This document shows, one piece after another, positions 4,677 through 12,124 of a stretch of DNA of 12,418 bases. The position numbers and the translations under genes are program-made. This DNA is from Giesbergeria sp. GTDB taxonomy: Bacteria > Pseudomonadota > Gammaproteobacteria > Burkholderiales > Burkholderiaceae_C. The stretch is taken from positions 1-12,418 of the forward strand of contig JAUYGP010000208.1 of NCBI GenBank assembly GCA_030690515.1. The letters run 5' to 3'. The number at the start of each line of letters is the position of its first letter. The first letter of the stretch is position 1. The notes beneath the pieces were generated by a model, which saw only the letters and a program-made list of their open reading frames with translations, ran no database searches and was not told the DNA's origin.

Positions 4677-6923
4677 TTAGAAGCGTGTCTTCAGCGTCAG
4701 TTGCACCGAGCGCGCAGCGCCTGGGCCGTAGAAGCCGCGGTACAGCGTATCGGCATACAGCTTGTTGGCCAGGTTGGTTACGCTGAGTTTGAGCGAGGTC
4801 TTGTCGTCAAAGCTGTACTCGGCCATGGCATCCACCGTGGCAAAGCCGGCGGCCGTCATGTGGCGGGCGCCTTCGGGGTTCTGGCTGCCCCGGTAGGTGA
4901 GGCCCGCACCCACGCGCAGTTTGGGCATGAGCGCGTAGGTGGACCACACGCTGCCGCTGTGCCGGGGTGTGAGTGCGGTGCGGTCGCCTTGCACCTGCGC
5001 GCCGGTACCGGCAGCGTTCAGGGCGACGTTGCTCTTGTCGATCTTGGCGCTGGGGATCCAGGTGTGGTTGAAGAAGATCTCCCACTTCGGCGTAAAGCGC
5101 CCCGCTAGATTGAATTCCATGCCGGCCGCGTGGCGCGCCCCGGACAGCAGTTCTTGCACTGCGGCCACATCGGGGTCGGTGTTGCGTTCGTTGAATTTTT
5201 CGCTGTAGAAGGCCGAAACGCCCAGCAAGGCACGCTTTTCGAACAGTTCGAACTTGGCGCCAATCTCGATGTTGCGGCTCTTTTCGGGCGGTGTCTGGGC
5301 CGTGCGGCTGGTGTTGTTGTTCAGGTTGATGCCGAACTGGTAGGTGTCGCCCGAGGTGTTGTACGAGGTGCCGTAGGAGACGTAGTAGCTGCTCAGTTCG
5401 TCGGGCTGGTAGAGGGCGCCGATGCGCGGGCTCCACAGGCCTTCGGATTGCTCATTGGTGAGCGCGCCGGTAGCGCTGCGGTAGGACGCCTTGAACTGGT
5501 CGTAGCGCAGTCCGCCGATGAGCTTGACGGTCGAGTTCAACGACAGGGTGTCCTGCAGGTACAGCCCCAGGTTCTGGGCCTTGAAGGTGTTGAAGGCCAC
5601 GGGTGCGCGGCCATCGGCCACGCTGTCGCCATTGTTGGGTGTGCCCACCGTGGTGCCGGGGCGTGCCGTGGGGTTGGCGTAGCTGGAGTTGCGCAGGGCA
5701 TCGTCGTTGTAGAAGTCGACGCCGGTGATGATGTCGTGCTTTTTGCCGCCCCAGACGAACGCGTTCGTGTAGTCGCTCTGCAGCTGGGTCAGTGTGCTCT
5801 CGCCAACGCGGCCCTTGGAGCCGCGTGTGAGTGCGGTACTGTCATGGATCTGGTCCAGTGCGGTGGGGCGGGGCGCGGCAAAGCCGATGGTGCTGGCGAG
5901 CAGGTCGCGCTCGTACGTGCCGTGGCGCAAGCGCGTCTGCAGCTCGCCGCCATCGCCAAAACGGTGGATATGGCCCAGCGTCAGGTACTGCGACGAGGTG
6001 TTCAGATAGTCGCTGTTCAGACCATAGTAGTTGCGGGCGGGCAGCGTGGGCACGATCTTGCCGTTGTCGCTGATCCAGGGATGGTTGTAGTTGGGGCGGC
6101 CTTTGACATCCAGCGCATACAGGCCGATGGAAAACTCGTCGCGTGTGCCGATGCCCCAGGCAAAGGTGGGTGCAATGCCGCGTTTGTTCTGGCGGGCGCC
6201 GTGGTTGTCGGCGTTGTGCACCATGGCGTTCAGGCGCAGGGCGGCGTCTTCCCCGGTCTTGAGGTTGAAGTCGCCGGTGATGCGATGCTGCTGCCCTGTG
6301 CCCAGCGTGTAGGAGACTTCGTGCTGGTCGATGGGCAGCGGTGCCTTGTTGACCTGGTTGACGACGCCGCCGGTCGATCCCTTGCCGAACAGCATGGAGG
6401 CAGAGCCCTTGAGTACTTCCACGCGGTCAAGGTTGAACGTATCGCGTTCGTACAGGGGGGCATCCTTCATGCCATCGGTGTAGATGTCGCCCGCCTGGCC
6501 TAGCGAGAAGCCGCGCAGGCGCACGTCTTCCTCACCGGTTTCGCCCGCCTGGAAGGTCACGCCCGCCGTGGTGCGCAGCACTTCGCGGAAGTCGTCCTGG
6601 TTGCGGTCGGCCATCAGCTTTTCGGTGAATACCGTGACCGATTGGGGGATGTCGCGGATGTCCTGCTTGCCCTTGCCCACCGTGGTCTTCTTCACGCGCA
6701 CGGTGTCCTTGCTCTGGATTTCGGCCGTGTCTTTCACGGTGACGGTGGACAGGGTGGCTGCGGTATCGGCTGTTTGCGCCCAGCTGCCCATGGAGGCCGC
6801 GAGCATCAGCGCACCCAGGGGTACCAGGGCCTTGTCGGCGGCTGGTGTGTGTTTTTGCTGTGGAGCAGGGGTGTGTGCGTTGTGCGAAAGCGCAGTGGGA
6901 CGCAGCGTGCGGTTCTTTGCCAA
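4677..6923 (-). CDS. fiu: TonB-dependent catecholate siderophore receptor (Fiu-like)
   Basis: Outer-membrane receptor of 748 residues from TTG at 6923. This start is chosen because GGAGG lies 5 bases before it, giving MAKNRTLRPT. The frame stays open to a GTG at 6998, which has no such site. A signal sequence (LVPLGALMLAASMGSWAQ) ends near residue 50. A TonB-box-like segment (LSTVTVKD) follows at about 58-65, then the plug domain (DIPQSVTVFTEKLM ... VRLRGFS ... DRVEVLKGSASMLFGKGSTGG) and a beta-barrel ending in QLTLKTRF with the C-terminal Phe needed for BAM insertion. Closest in style and context to E. coli Fiu, which is also next to ybiX; ligand is inferred to be a catecholate-type ferric siderophore. 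A Fur box lies about 95 bases upstream. Confidence 0.9.
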   Translation of the reverse strand: MAKNRTLRPTALSHNAHTPAPQQKHTPAADKALVPLGALMLAASMGSWAQTADTAATLSTVTVKDTAEIQSKDTVRVKKTTVGKGKQDIRDIPQSVTVFTEKLMADRNQDDFREVLRTTAGVTFQAGETGEEDVRLRGFSLGQAGDIYTDGMKDAPLYERDTFNLDRVEVLKGSASMLFGKGSTGGVVNQVNKAPLPIDQHEVSYTLGTGQQHRITGDFNLKTGEDAALRLNAMVHNADNHGARQNKRGIAPTFAWGIGTRDEFSIGLYALDVKGRPNYNHPWISDNGKIVPTLPARNYYGLNSDYLNTSSQYLTLGHIHRFGDGGELQTRLRHGTYERDLLASTIGFAAPRPTALDQIHDSTALTRGSKGRVGESTLTQLQSDYTNAFVWGGKKHDIITGVDFYNDDALRNSSYANPTARPGTTVGTPNNGDSVADGRAPVAFNTFKAQNLGLYLQDTLSLNSTVKLIGGLRYDQFKASYRSATGALTNEQSEGLWSPRIGALYQPDELSSYYVSYGTSYNTSGDTYQFGINLNNNTSRTAQTPPEKSRNIEIGAKFELFEKRALLGVSAFYSEKFNERNTDPDVAAVQELLSGARHAAGMEFNLAGRFTPKWEIFFNHTWIPSAKIDKSNVALNAAGTGAQVQGDRTALTPRHSGSVWSTYALMPKLRVGAGLTYRGSQNPEGARHMTAAGFATVDAMAEYSFDDKTSLKLSVTNLANKLYADTLYRGFYGPGAARSVQLTLKTRF

Positions 6924-7016
6924 AGTGGCCTCCGTGGATTGGGAATGGGAAGCGCGAAGCAGTGGCTGGCAAAGGCGTGGCTGTGCGGGTATGCGCACAA
7001 GGATGTTAAATCAAAC

Positions 7017-7035
7017 GATAGTCATTATTATTCGC
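7017..7035. promoter_or_regulatory. Fur box upstream of the siderophore receptor
   Basis: Read on the minus strand, GCGAATAATAATGACTATC matches the 19-bp Fur consensus GATAATGATAATCATTATC at 14 positions. It lies between the SWIB-gene terminator and the receptor, so it is placed to control receptor-piuC-oxidase transcription. A clear -35/-10 pair could not be fixed around it. Confidence 0.7.
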
Positions 7036-7074
7036 ATTGATGTATTTTCACCACAGGATCAAATCAAACAGACG

Positions 7075-7100
7075 AAAAAAAGCCGGCAAAGCCGGCTTTT
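7075..7100 (-). terminator. Rho-independent terminator of the SWIB gene
   Basis: AGCCGGC (7081-7087), loop AAA, GCCGGCT (7091-7097), with a run of A at 7075-7081 that reads as seven U on the minus-strand transcript. It starts 17 bases past the SWIB-protein stop and insulates the iron island from that gene. Confidence 0.9.
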
Positions 7101-7117
7101 CGGGGTGCAGGAACTTG

Positions 7118-7435
7118 TTACTTCACGTGCTTGCCAATGAGGCCAGCCATTTCGAACATGGAGACTTGGGGTTTGCCAAAGATTTCCTTGAGCTTGGCGT
7201 CGCCATTGATCATGCGTTTGTTCGCGGCGTCCTGCAGGTTGTTTGCCTTGATGTAGACCCACAGCTTGCTGATGATCTCGGTGCGGGGCAGGGGAGCTGC
7301 GCCTACCACAGCCGCCAGCGCGGGGCTGGGCGTCAGGGCCTTCATGAACGCTGCGTTAGGGGTGCGCTTCTTGGCGGGAGCAGCGGTCTTGGCAGCAGCG
7401 GCTGGTGTGGCCGGGGCTTTTTTTGCAGTTGCCAT
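7118..7435 (-). CDS. SWIB/MDM2-domain protein
   Basis: 105 residues from ATG at 7435, with AAGGA about 10 bases upstream. Residues 1-26 are a Lys/Ala/Pro-rich basic tail (MATAKKAPATPAAAAK), like the tails of bacterial histone-like proteins. Residues about 34-105 form a SWIB domain (ALTPSPALAAVVG ... LPRTEIISKLWVYIKANNLQD ... NGDAKLKEIFGKPQVSMFEMAGLIGKH). SWIB domains come from eukaryotic chromatin remodelling proteins and occur in Chlamydia and many betaproteobacteria, where their function is unproven; nucleoid binding is an inference from the tail. The frame extends upstream to an ATG at 7561, but that start lacks a ribosome site and the predicted promoter at 7504-7532 would lie inside it. 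Single-gene unit with its own terminator. Confidence 0.88.
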   Translation of the reverse strand: MATAKKAPATPAAAAKTAAPAKKRTPNAAFMKALTPSPALAAVVGAAPLPRTEIISKLWVYIKANNLQDAANKRMINGDAKLKEIFGKPQVSMFEMAGLIGKHVK

Positions 7436-7503
7436 GTTGGGGTTTTCCTTGTTGGGATGGGTCATTGCACCAGCGAAAACCTGCTTTTCCACTGGCATAC
7501 GGG

Positions 7504-7532
7504 ATGCTACTGGGAAAAAATCGGCTTTCCAA
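7504..7532 (-). promoter_or_regulatory. Possible promoter of the SWIB gene
   Basis: Minus-strand TTGGAA (7532-7527) and TAGCAT (7509-7504) are spaced 17 bases apart, each matching 4 of 6 sigma-70 positions. The leader before the ATG at 7435 would be about 60 bases. Weak by sequence alone, but it is the best pair seen in the 155-base gap. Confidence 0.35.
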
Positions 7533-7590
7533 GCGGGTACGGGGTTTTTTTGCTTCGCCATGTTGCAGCATTGCCATGGCGGCGCTCTTG

Positions 7591-8406
7591 CTAGTGACAG
7601 GCTTGCTGGCTATTAACGATGCGTTTGAGGGCATCGGGGCTCAAAATACGCACATGGCGCTGCTTGACCTCGACGATGCCTTCTTCGACAAATTTGGAGA
7701 AGGTGCGGCTCACGGTTTCGAGTTTGAGGCCCAGGTAGCTGCCGATTTCCTCGCGCGTCATGCGCAGCACCAGTTCCGACTGCGAGAACCCGCGTGCATG
7801 CAGGCGCTGCACCAGGTTGAGCAGAAAGGCCGCTAGTCGCTCTTCGGCGCGCATGCTGCCTAGCAGCAGCATCACGCCGTGCTCGCGCACGATTTCGCGG
7901 CTCAGGATCTTGTGCACGTGGTGTTGCAGGGCGTTGACTTCGCGCGACAGTTCTTCAATGCGGTCGAAGGGCATAACGCAGACTTCGGCGTCTTCGAGCG
8001 CCACGGCATCGCAGGTATGGTGGTCGTTCACGATGCCGTCCAGGCCAATAATCTCGCCTGCCATCTGAAAGCCTGTGACCTGGTCGCGCCCGTCCTCGGT
8101 CGCCACGCAGGTTTTGAAGAAGCCTGTGCGTATGGCAAACAGCGAGGTGAACTGCTCGCCATTGCGGAACAGCGTGGTGCCGCGCTTGATCTTTCGCCGC
8201 ACCGCCACCACATCGTCAATGCGTTTGAGTTGTTCGTCGTTCAGACCCACTGGCATGCACAATTCACGCAAATTGCAGTTTGAACACGCAACCTTGAACG
8301 CCTGCGGCGTCATGTGAACCGGAGCCTGCGCGGCTTCAGGCAAAGTGCCCGAAGACTCGTCGGCTTGGAATGCGGGGACGATGGGGATGCGGGGTGAGGC
8401 TGACAT
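7591..8406 (-). CDS. fnr: FNR-type [4Fe-4S] oxygen-sensing transcription regulator
   Basis: 271-residue Crp/FNR-family protein. Cysteines 41, 44 and 50 (ACSNCNLRELC) and 132 (NDHHTCDAV) are the four cluster ligands of FNR. A cyclic-nucleotide-like sensor domain spans about 55-165, then a dimerisation helix, then a helix-turn-helix at about 216-236 (MTREEIGSYLGLKLETVSRTF). Its E230-x2-S233-R234 is the FNR reading motif for TTGAT half-sites. Expected role: switch on microaerobic and anaerobic genes when oxygen is low. It is divergent from hemN, whose upstream region carries an FNR box. The ATG at 8406 has no Shine-Dalgarno sequence and sits 7 bases from a GATAAT -10-like box. An in-frame ATG at 8313 (240 residues) would also keep all four cysteines. 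Confidence 0.93.
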   Translation of the reverse strand: MSASPRIPIVPAFQADESSGTLPEAAQAPVHMTPQAFKVACSNCNLRELCMPVGLNDEQLKRIDDVVAVRRKIKRGTTLFRNGEQFTSLFAIRTGFFKTCVATEDGRDQVTGFQMAGEIIGLDGIVNDHHTCDAVALEDAEVCVMPFDRIEELSREVNALQHHVHKILSREIVREHGVMLLLGSMRAEERLAAFLLNLVQRLHARGFSQSELVLRMTREEIGSYLGLKLETVSRTFSKFVEEGIVEVKQRHVRILSPDALKRIVNSQQACH

Positions 8407-8413
8407 AGGTCAA

Positions 8414-8419
8414 ATTATC
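8414..8419 (-). promoter_or_regulatory. Possible fnr -10 element next to the start codon
   Basis: GATAAT (5/6 to TATAAT) reads on the minus strand 7 bases before the fnr ATG. If used, transcription would begin at or next to the ATG, giving a leaderless message. No convincing -35 was found (TTCAGG at 18-base spacing is the best), so this is tentative. Confidence 0.3.
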
Positions 8420-8468
8420 ACCCATTCTGCATTTTTGCCTGAACAGAGTCAGTAGCCCTCACGGGCGC

Positions 8469-8482
8469 TTGACCAAAATCAA
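8469..8482. promoter_or_regulatory. FNR box upstream of hemN
   Basis: TTGACCAAAATCAA matches the FNR site TTGAT-N4-ATCAA at 9 of 10 defined bases. Its centre is 57 bases before the hemN ATG. A TATTCT -10-like box follows at 8495-8500, and a start of transcription near 8507-8517 would place the FNR site close to the usual activating distance. This fits FNR activation of oxygen-independent haem synthesis by the neighbouring regulator. Confidence 0.8.
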
Positions 8483-8532
8483 GATGTAAACCGGTATTCT
8501 GAAGCACATTAGGAAAGCTAGCTAGGAACCAC

Positions 8533-9915
8533 ATGACCGTTGTAACCCCTGAATTGCTCACCCGGTTTGATGTATCGGGACCCCGTTACACCTCGTACCC
8601 CACCGCCGACCGTTTTGTCGATGCCTTCGGTGAGGATGAGTACGTGCTGGCACTGCAACAACGCCGGCAAAGCTCTGTTGGCAAGGCTTTGCCATTGTCG
8701 GTGTACGTTCACATTCCGTTTTGCGAGTCGCTGTGCTATTACTGCGCCTGCAACAAGATCATTACCAAGCACCATGACCGTGCAGACGTCTATCTACGCT
8801 ATCTGAACCGCGAGATTGAGTTGCACACGGCGCACTGCGGCGTGGGTCAGGTGGTCAGCCAGATCCACTTGGGTGGCGGCACTCCGACCTTCCTCTCTGA
8901 TGAGGGGTTGCGTGACCTCATGGGCATGCTGCGCGCTAATTTCACGTTGGTTCCGGGGGGCGAATACTCGATCGAGGTCGATCCCCGCACGGTCGATGCC
9001 GATCGGCTGGCGCTGCTGCATGAACTGGGCTTCAACCGCCTGAGCTTCGGTGTGCAGGATTTCGATCCCGAAGTGCAGAAGGCCGTGCACCGTATCCAGC
9101 CGACGGAGCAGGTTTTTTCCCTGGTTGCGTCGGCGCGCGCCATTGGATTTGACTCTATCAACGTGGATCTGATCTACGGCCTGCCCAAGCAGACCCCGGA
9201 TTCGTTTGATCGCACGCTGGCACAGGTGGCCGAGCTGCGTCCGGATCGCATTGCACTCTATGCCTACGCGCATTTACCCGAGCGTTTCAAGCCGCAGCGG
9301 CGCATTGTCTGGGCCGATTTGCCCATGGCGTCTGCCAAGGTGTCTATGCTTTCCCGTTCGCTCGAAGCATTCAGCGCGGCGGGCTATGTGTATGTGGGCA
9401 TGGACCATTTCGCCTTGCCCGAGGATGCACTGGCTATTGCCAAGCGCCCGGGGCGTCTGCACCGCAATTTCCAGGGCTACAGCACGCAGCCCGACTGCGA
9501 CCTGATTGCCCTGGGGGTTTCTGCCATTGGCCGCGTGGGAGCCACCTACAGCCAGAATGCCAAAACCCTGGACGACTACTACGACCGGCTGAACCAGGGG
9601 CACCTGCCGGTGGTACGCGGCCTGGCACTGACGCGTGACGATCTGGTGCGGCGCGCCGTCATCATGGCCTTGATGTGCCAGGGAGAGCTGCTTTTCGAAC
9701 CCATGGAGCAGTCCTGGCTGATCGATTTCCGCACTTACTTCGCGCCTGAGCTGGAGCAGTTGAAGGAGATGGCAGTGCAAGGCCTCGTCGTCATGGGGCC
9801 CGACGGAGTCGAGGTCACGGACATGGGCTGGTACTTCGTGCGGGGCATTGCCATGGTGTTTGACCGGTATCTGCAGGCTGACAAGAACCGGGCACGGTTT
9901 TCCCGCATCATCTAG
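8533..9915 (+). CDS. hemN: Oxygen-independent coproporphyrinogen III dehydrogenase
   Basis: 460-residue radical-SAM enzyme that decarboxylates coproporphyrinogen III to protoporphyrinogen IX without oxygen in cytoplasmic haem synthesis. The cluster motif C64-x3-C68-x2-C71-x-C73 lies in FCESLCYYCACNK, followed by the SAM-binding GGGTPTFLS at 114-122. N-terminal RYTSYPTADRF is typical of true HemN rather than HemW or HutW proteins, and length agrees with E. coli HemN (457). The ATG at 8533 has AGGA 5 bases upstream. An FNR box at 8469-8482 suggests induction at low oxygen. A 16-bp inverted repeat begins at its stop codon. Confidence 0.96.
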   Translation: MTVVTPELLTRFDVSGPRYTSYPTADRFVDAFGEDEYVLALQQRRQSSVGKALPLSVYVHIPFCESLCYYCACNKIITKHHDRADVYLRYLNREIELHTAHCGVGQVVSQIHLGGGTPTFLSDEGLRDLMGMLRANFTLVPGGEYSIEVDPRTVDADRLALLHELGFNRLSFGVQDFDPEVQKAVHRIQPTEQVFSLVASARAIGFDSINVDLIYGLPKQTPDSFDRTLAQVAELRPDRIALYAYAHLPERFKPQRRIVWADLPMASAKVSMLSRSLEAFSAAGYVYVGMDHFALPEDALAIAKRPGRLHRNFQGYSTQPDCDLIALGVSAIGRVGATYSQNAKTLDDYYDRLNQGHLPVVRGLALTRDDLVRRAVIMALMCQGELLFEPMEQSWLIDFRTYFAPELEQLKEMAVQGLVVMGPDGVEVTDMGWYFVRGIAMVFDRYLQADKNRARFSRII

Positions 9916-9955
9916 GGCCTGTTCGCACAGACAAAAATAGTGTGAACAGGCCCTA
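9913..9955. repeat. 16-bp inverted repeat between hemN and the TauE/SafE gene
   Basis: The left arm (9913-9928) starts with the hemN TAG and reads AGGGCCTGTTCGCAC; the right arm (9940-9955) reads GTGTGAACAGGCCCT. They pair along 16 bases with a single G-U wobble, around a 12-11-base A-rich loop (AGACAAAAATA). There is no U-tract, so it is not a standard terminator. The right arm ends 6 bases before the next ATG, so the stem would lie over the region where a ribosome site is expected. Confidence 0.85.
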
Positions 9956-9961
9956 ACCTCC

Positions 9962-10690
9962 ATGCTGGCATCCTTGGCCTCGACCGCGTTGCTCATGGGG
10001 CTCGCGGGCGGGCCCCATTGCCTTGCCATGTGTGCGGCCCCTTGCTCCGTGGTGACCGGTCAAGCCATGGCACAGGAGACGGGCCAGGTCAACGAACACC
10101 CATTGCAGTGGATGCCCCGTCCGGGCCGCCTGGGCCGCAGACTGGTGGCATACCACTGCGGGCGTTTGCTGGGCTATGCCACGGTGGGCGCCCTGGCCGC
10201 CCTGGCCATGCAGAGTCTGGCCTGGATGACGCAACACACGGCGGCCCTGCGGCCGGTCTGGACGCTCATGCACGTGGCCGTGCTCGCCTGGGGTTTGATG
10301 ATGGTGCTGCAGGCGCGCCAGCCGGTATGGGTTGAGCAGGCTGGCCGCAGCGTGTGGAGCCGCGTCCAACCCTTGGTGCGGGCGCCGGGAGGTGTTTTCG
10401 TTACCGGATTCCTGTGGGCCTTGATGCCCTGCGGTTTGCTGTATTCGGCCTTGTTGGTGGCGGCACTGAGTGGCGGCGCGTGGCAGGGGGCGCTGAGCAT
10501 GGCCTTGTTTGGCGTGGGTAGCGGCGTGTGGCTGTTGGCCGGCCCGTGGCTGTGGCAGCACGTGCGTGTACGCATGAATGTGCTGCGCGCCAGTTGGGGC
10601 ACCCGATTTGCGGGTCTTTTACTGATGGGGGTTGCCTGCTGGGCCCTTTGGATGGATCTGGTGTATCGGCCGTCGCTGATCTGCCAATAG
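9962..10690 (+). CDS. TauE/SafE-like (DsbD_2-type) membrane protein, cbb3-oxidase-associated type
   Basis: 242-residue polytopic inner-membrane protein with about six hydrophobic segments. The first helix carries the family motif GGPHCLAMCAAPC (His19, Cys20, Cys24, Cys28) and a later helix carries LMPCGLLYSALL (Pro156-Cys157-Gly158); these are the hallmarks of the COG2836-type proteins often annotated as sulfite exporter TauE/SafE. In betaproteobacteria such genes sit with ccoNOQP-ccoG, fnr and hemN, and a role in metal delivery or redox steps of cbb3 oxidase assembly is inferred; sulfite export is doubtful here. The start ATG at 9962 follows hemN by 46 bases and has no visible Shine-Dalgarno sequence. 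Transcription from the hemN promoter is likely, unless the inverted repeat interferes. No cco genes lie in the window. Confidence 0.85.
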   Translation: MLASLASTALLMGLAGGPHCLAMCAAPCSVVTGQAMAQETGQVNEHPLQWMPRPGRLGRRLVAYHCGRLLGYATVGALAALAMQSLAWMTQHTAALRPVWTLMHVAVLAWGLMMVLQARQPVWVEQAGRSVWSRVQPLVRAPGGVFVTGFLWALMPCGLLYSALLVAALSGGAWQGALSMALFGVGSGVWLLAGPWLWQHVRVRMNVLRASWGTRFAGLLLMGVACWALWMDLVYRPSLICQ

Positions 10691-10819
10691 CAGCGTCCGT
10701 TCTGCTCCCTTTGTTGCGCAAAAGCGCCATTGGTGCAATGTCAGCAAAAGTATCTCCGGATGGCTTGATAATGGCGCGAGCATTCCTTTCACGGGCCTTT
10801 TCCGCGACGCACCTCTGCA

Positions 10820-12124
10820 ATGGATGACAACACCGCTATACCTATCGCTATAGACCAATTGCGTATTGGTATGTACATCCAGCTCGGACTGAACTGGATG
10901 AGCCATCCGTTTCCTGTCAGTAGCTTTCGCATTGCGTCGGAATCCCAGATCGAAATCCTGCGTGGACTGGGTCTGGCAGAAGTCCGTTACGTTCCCGCCA
11001 AAAGCGACCCTGCGCCCTCGATTGGGTCGCTGGAGAAGGCCGCCACCATCCCTGAAGCGCAGCCCGAGCACAACGGCGCTGCAGTCGCGTCTCTGGCCGT
11101 AGAGCCGGAAGACTCGGCCCTACGGCTGCGCCTCCAATTGCTGGACCAGCATCGGCGACTGGATGCCTGTGACCAGCGTTTCATGGCTGCCACACGCAAT
11201 TACCGCAAACTCGTGGAAAAGGTGGAAGGTGGCCCCACCCTGGCGCGGCTCGAAAGTGAGGCGCTGGTGACCGACTGTGTGCAGGAACTGCTGGAAAACG
11301 CCGAATCCGTCATCAGCCTGCTCTCTGAGGGCGTGGGTGAGCGCAATGCCTTGCACCCAGTCAACGTTATGGTTCTGTGCCTGCTGATGGGCAAGGCACA
11401 AGGGTTGTCGCCCGAGGGCATGCAGGATCTAGGCATGGCCGCGTTGTTGCACGATATTGGCAAGATGCGCTTGCCTGATTCGGCGAATGGCCCGCAAGTG
11501 GGAATGACGCCTGCGGAGCAAGCCCGCTACCGTAGTCATGTGGGCGAATCTGTGCGTCTGGGGCAGAGCATGGGTTTGTCCAGTCGAGTGTTGCTGGCGA
11601 TTGCGCAGCACCACGAGATGGCCGATGGCAGCGGCTTCCCCCTGCGGCTCAAGGGCGAAGAGTTATGCCAGGCCGGGCGAACCCTGTCGCTGGTGAATCA
11701 CTACGAGCGCTTGTGCAATCCGGGTCGCAGTACGACAGTCTTGACGCCGCATGAAGCCCTTTCCATCATGTTTGCCCAGCAAAAGGGTTGTTTTGATGCG
11801 GTCGTGTTGAATACCTTCATCCGCATGATGGGCGTCTATCCCCCGGGCTCGGTGGTGCAATTGGTCAATGACCGCTATGCCATGGTGGTGTCGGTCAACT
11901 CGTCGCGCCCTTTGCGCCCTCGTGTGATTGTTCACGATGCCCGTGTACCACGGGACGAGGCCTTGATTCTGGATCTGGAAACCATGCCAGAACTGGGCAT
12001 TCGGCGCAGCCTGCGGCCGTCGCAGCTTCCCCGGGACGCTCTCGAGTACCTTTCTCCACGCAAGCGCATCTGTTACTTTTTCGAAAGAGCCGTGAACCAG
12101 GCTGCTGCCGGGGAAAGGACGTGA
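10820..12124 (+). CDS. DUF3391 / HD-GYP domain protein, divergent
   Basis: 434 residues. The N-terminus (IAIDQLRIGMYIQLGLNWMSHPF) is a DUF3391-type domain. A linker with helical, possibly coiled segments covers about 100-165. The HD-GYP domain spans about 175-380 with His179, H211-D212 (LLHDIGK), His240, H264-H265-E266 and DGSGFP at 269-274. Typical members hydrolyse cyclic di-GMP. Two points differ: the GYP Tyr is Phe273, and the usual metal-binding D-V-Y-D segment reads N293-H-Y-E296. Activity may therefore be altered or lost. The ATG at 10820 has no strong ribosome site. The 129-base gap before it shows no clear promoter, only a lone GATAAT at 10767-10772. Its stop overlaps the start of the next gene by 4 bases. 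Confidence 0.88.
   Translation: MDDNTAIPIAIDQLRIGMYIQLGLNWMSHPFPVSSFRIASESQIEILRGLGLAEVRYVPAKSDPAPSIGSLEKAATIPEAQPEHNGAAVASLAVEPEDSALRLRLQLLDQHRRLDACDQRFMAATRNYRKLVEKVEGGPTLARLESEALVTDCVQELLENAESVISLLSEGVGERNALHPVNVMVLCLLMGKAQGLSPEGMQDLGMAALLHDIGKMRLPDSANGPQVGMTPAEQARYRSHVGESVRLGQSMGLSSRVLLAIAQHHEMADGSGFPLRLKGEELCQAGRTLSLVNHYERLCNPGRSTTVLTPHEALSIMFAQQKGCFDAVVLNTFIRMMGVYPPGSVVQLVNDRYAMVVSVNSSRPLRPRVIVHDARVPRDEALILDLETMPELGIRRSLRPSQLPRDALEYLSPRKRICYFFERAVNQAAAGERT

Noticed and set aside
3987..5108. Plus-strand open frame of 373 residues opposite piuC and the receptor
   Set aside because: Antisense shadow in GC-rich DNA; no recognisable domain, and both sense genes carry complete family motifs.
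5130..6503. Plus-strand open frame of 457 residues opposite the receptor
   Set aside because: Val/Gly/Ala-rich antisense frame produced by third-position GC; no motif and no ribosome site or promoter.
7436..7561. N-terminal extension of the SWIB protein from an ATG at 7561
   Set aside because: No ribosome site there, while the ATG at 7435 has AAGGA and begins a typical basic tail; a possible promoter also falls inside the extension.
7557..7587. CGCCATG/CATGGCG hairpin after fnr as a terminator
   Set aside because: The 7-bp stem has a 12-base loop and no U-run on the minus-strand transcript.
10691..10819. Promoter or inverted repeat before the HD-GYP gene (TTGCGC...GTGCAA, GATAAT at 10767)
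   Set aside because: The repeat is imperfect, and the GATAAT has no -35 partner at 16-18 bases; no sigma-54 or sigma-28 pattern was found.
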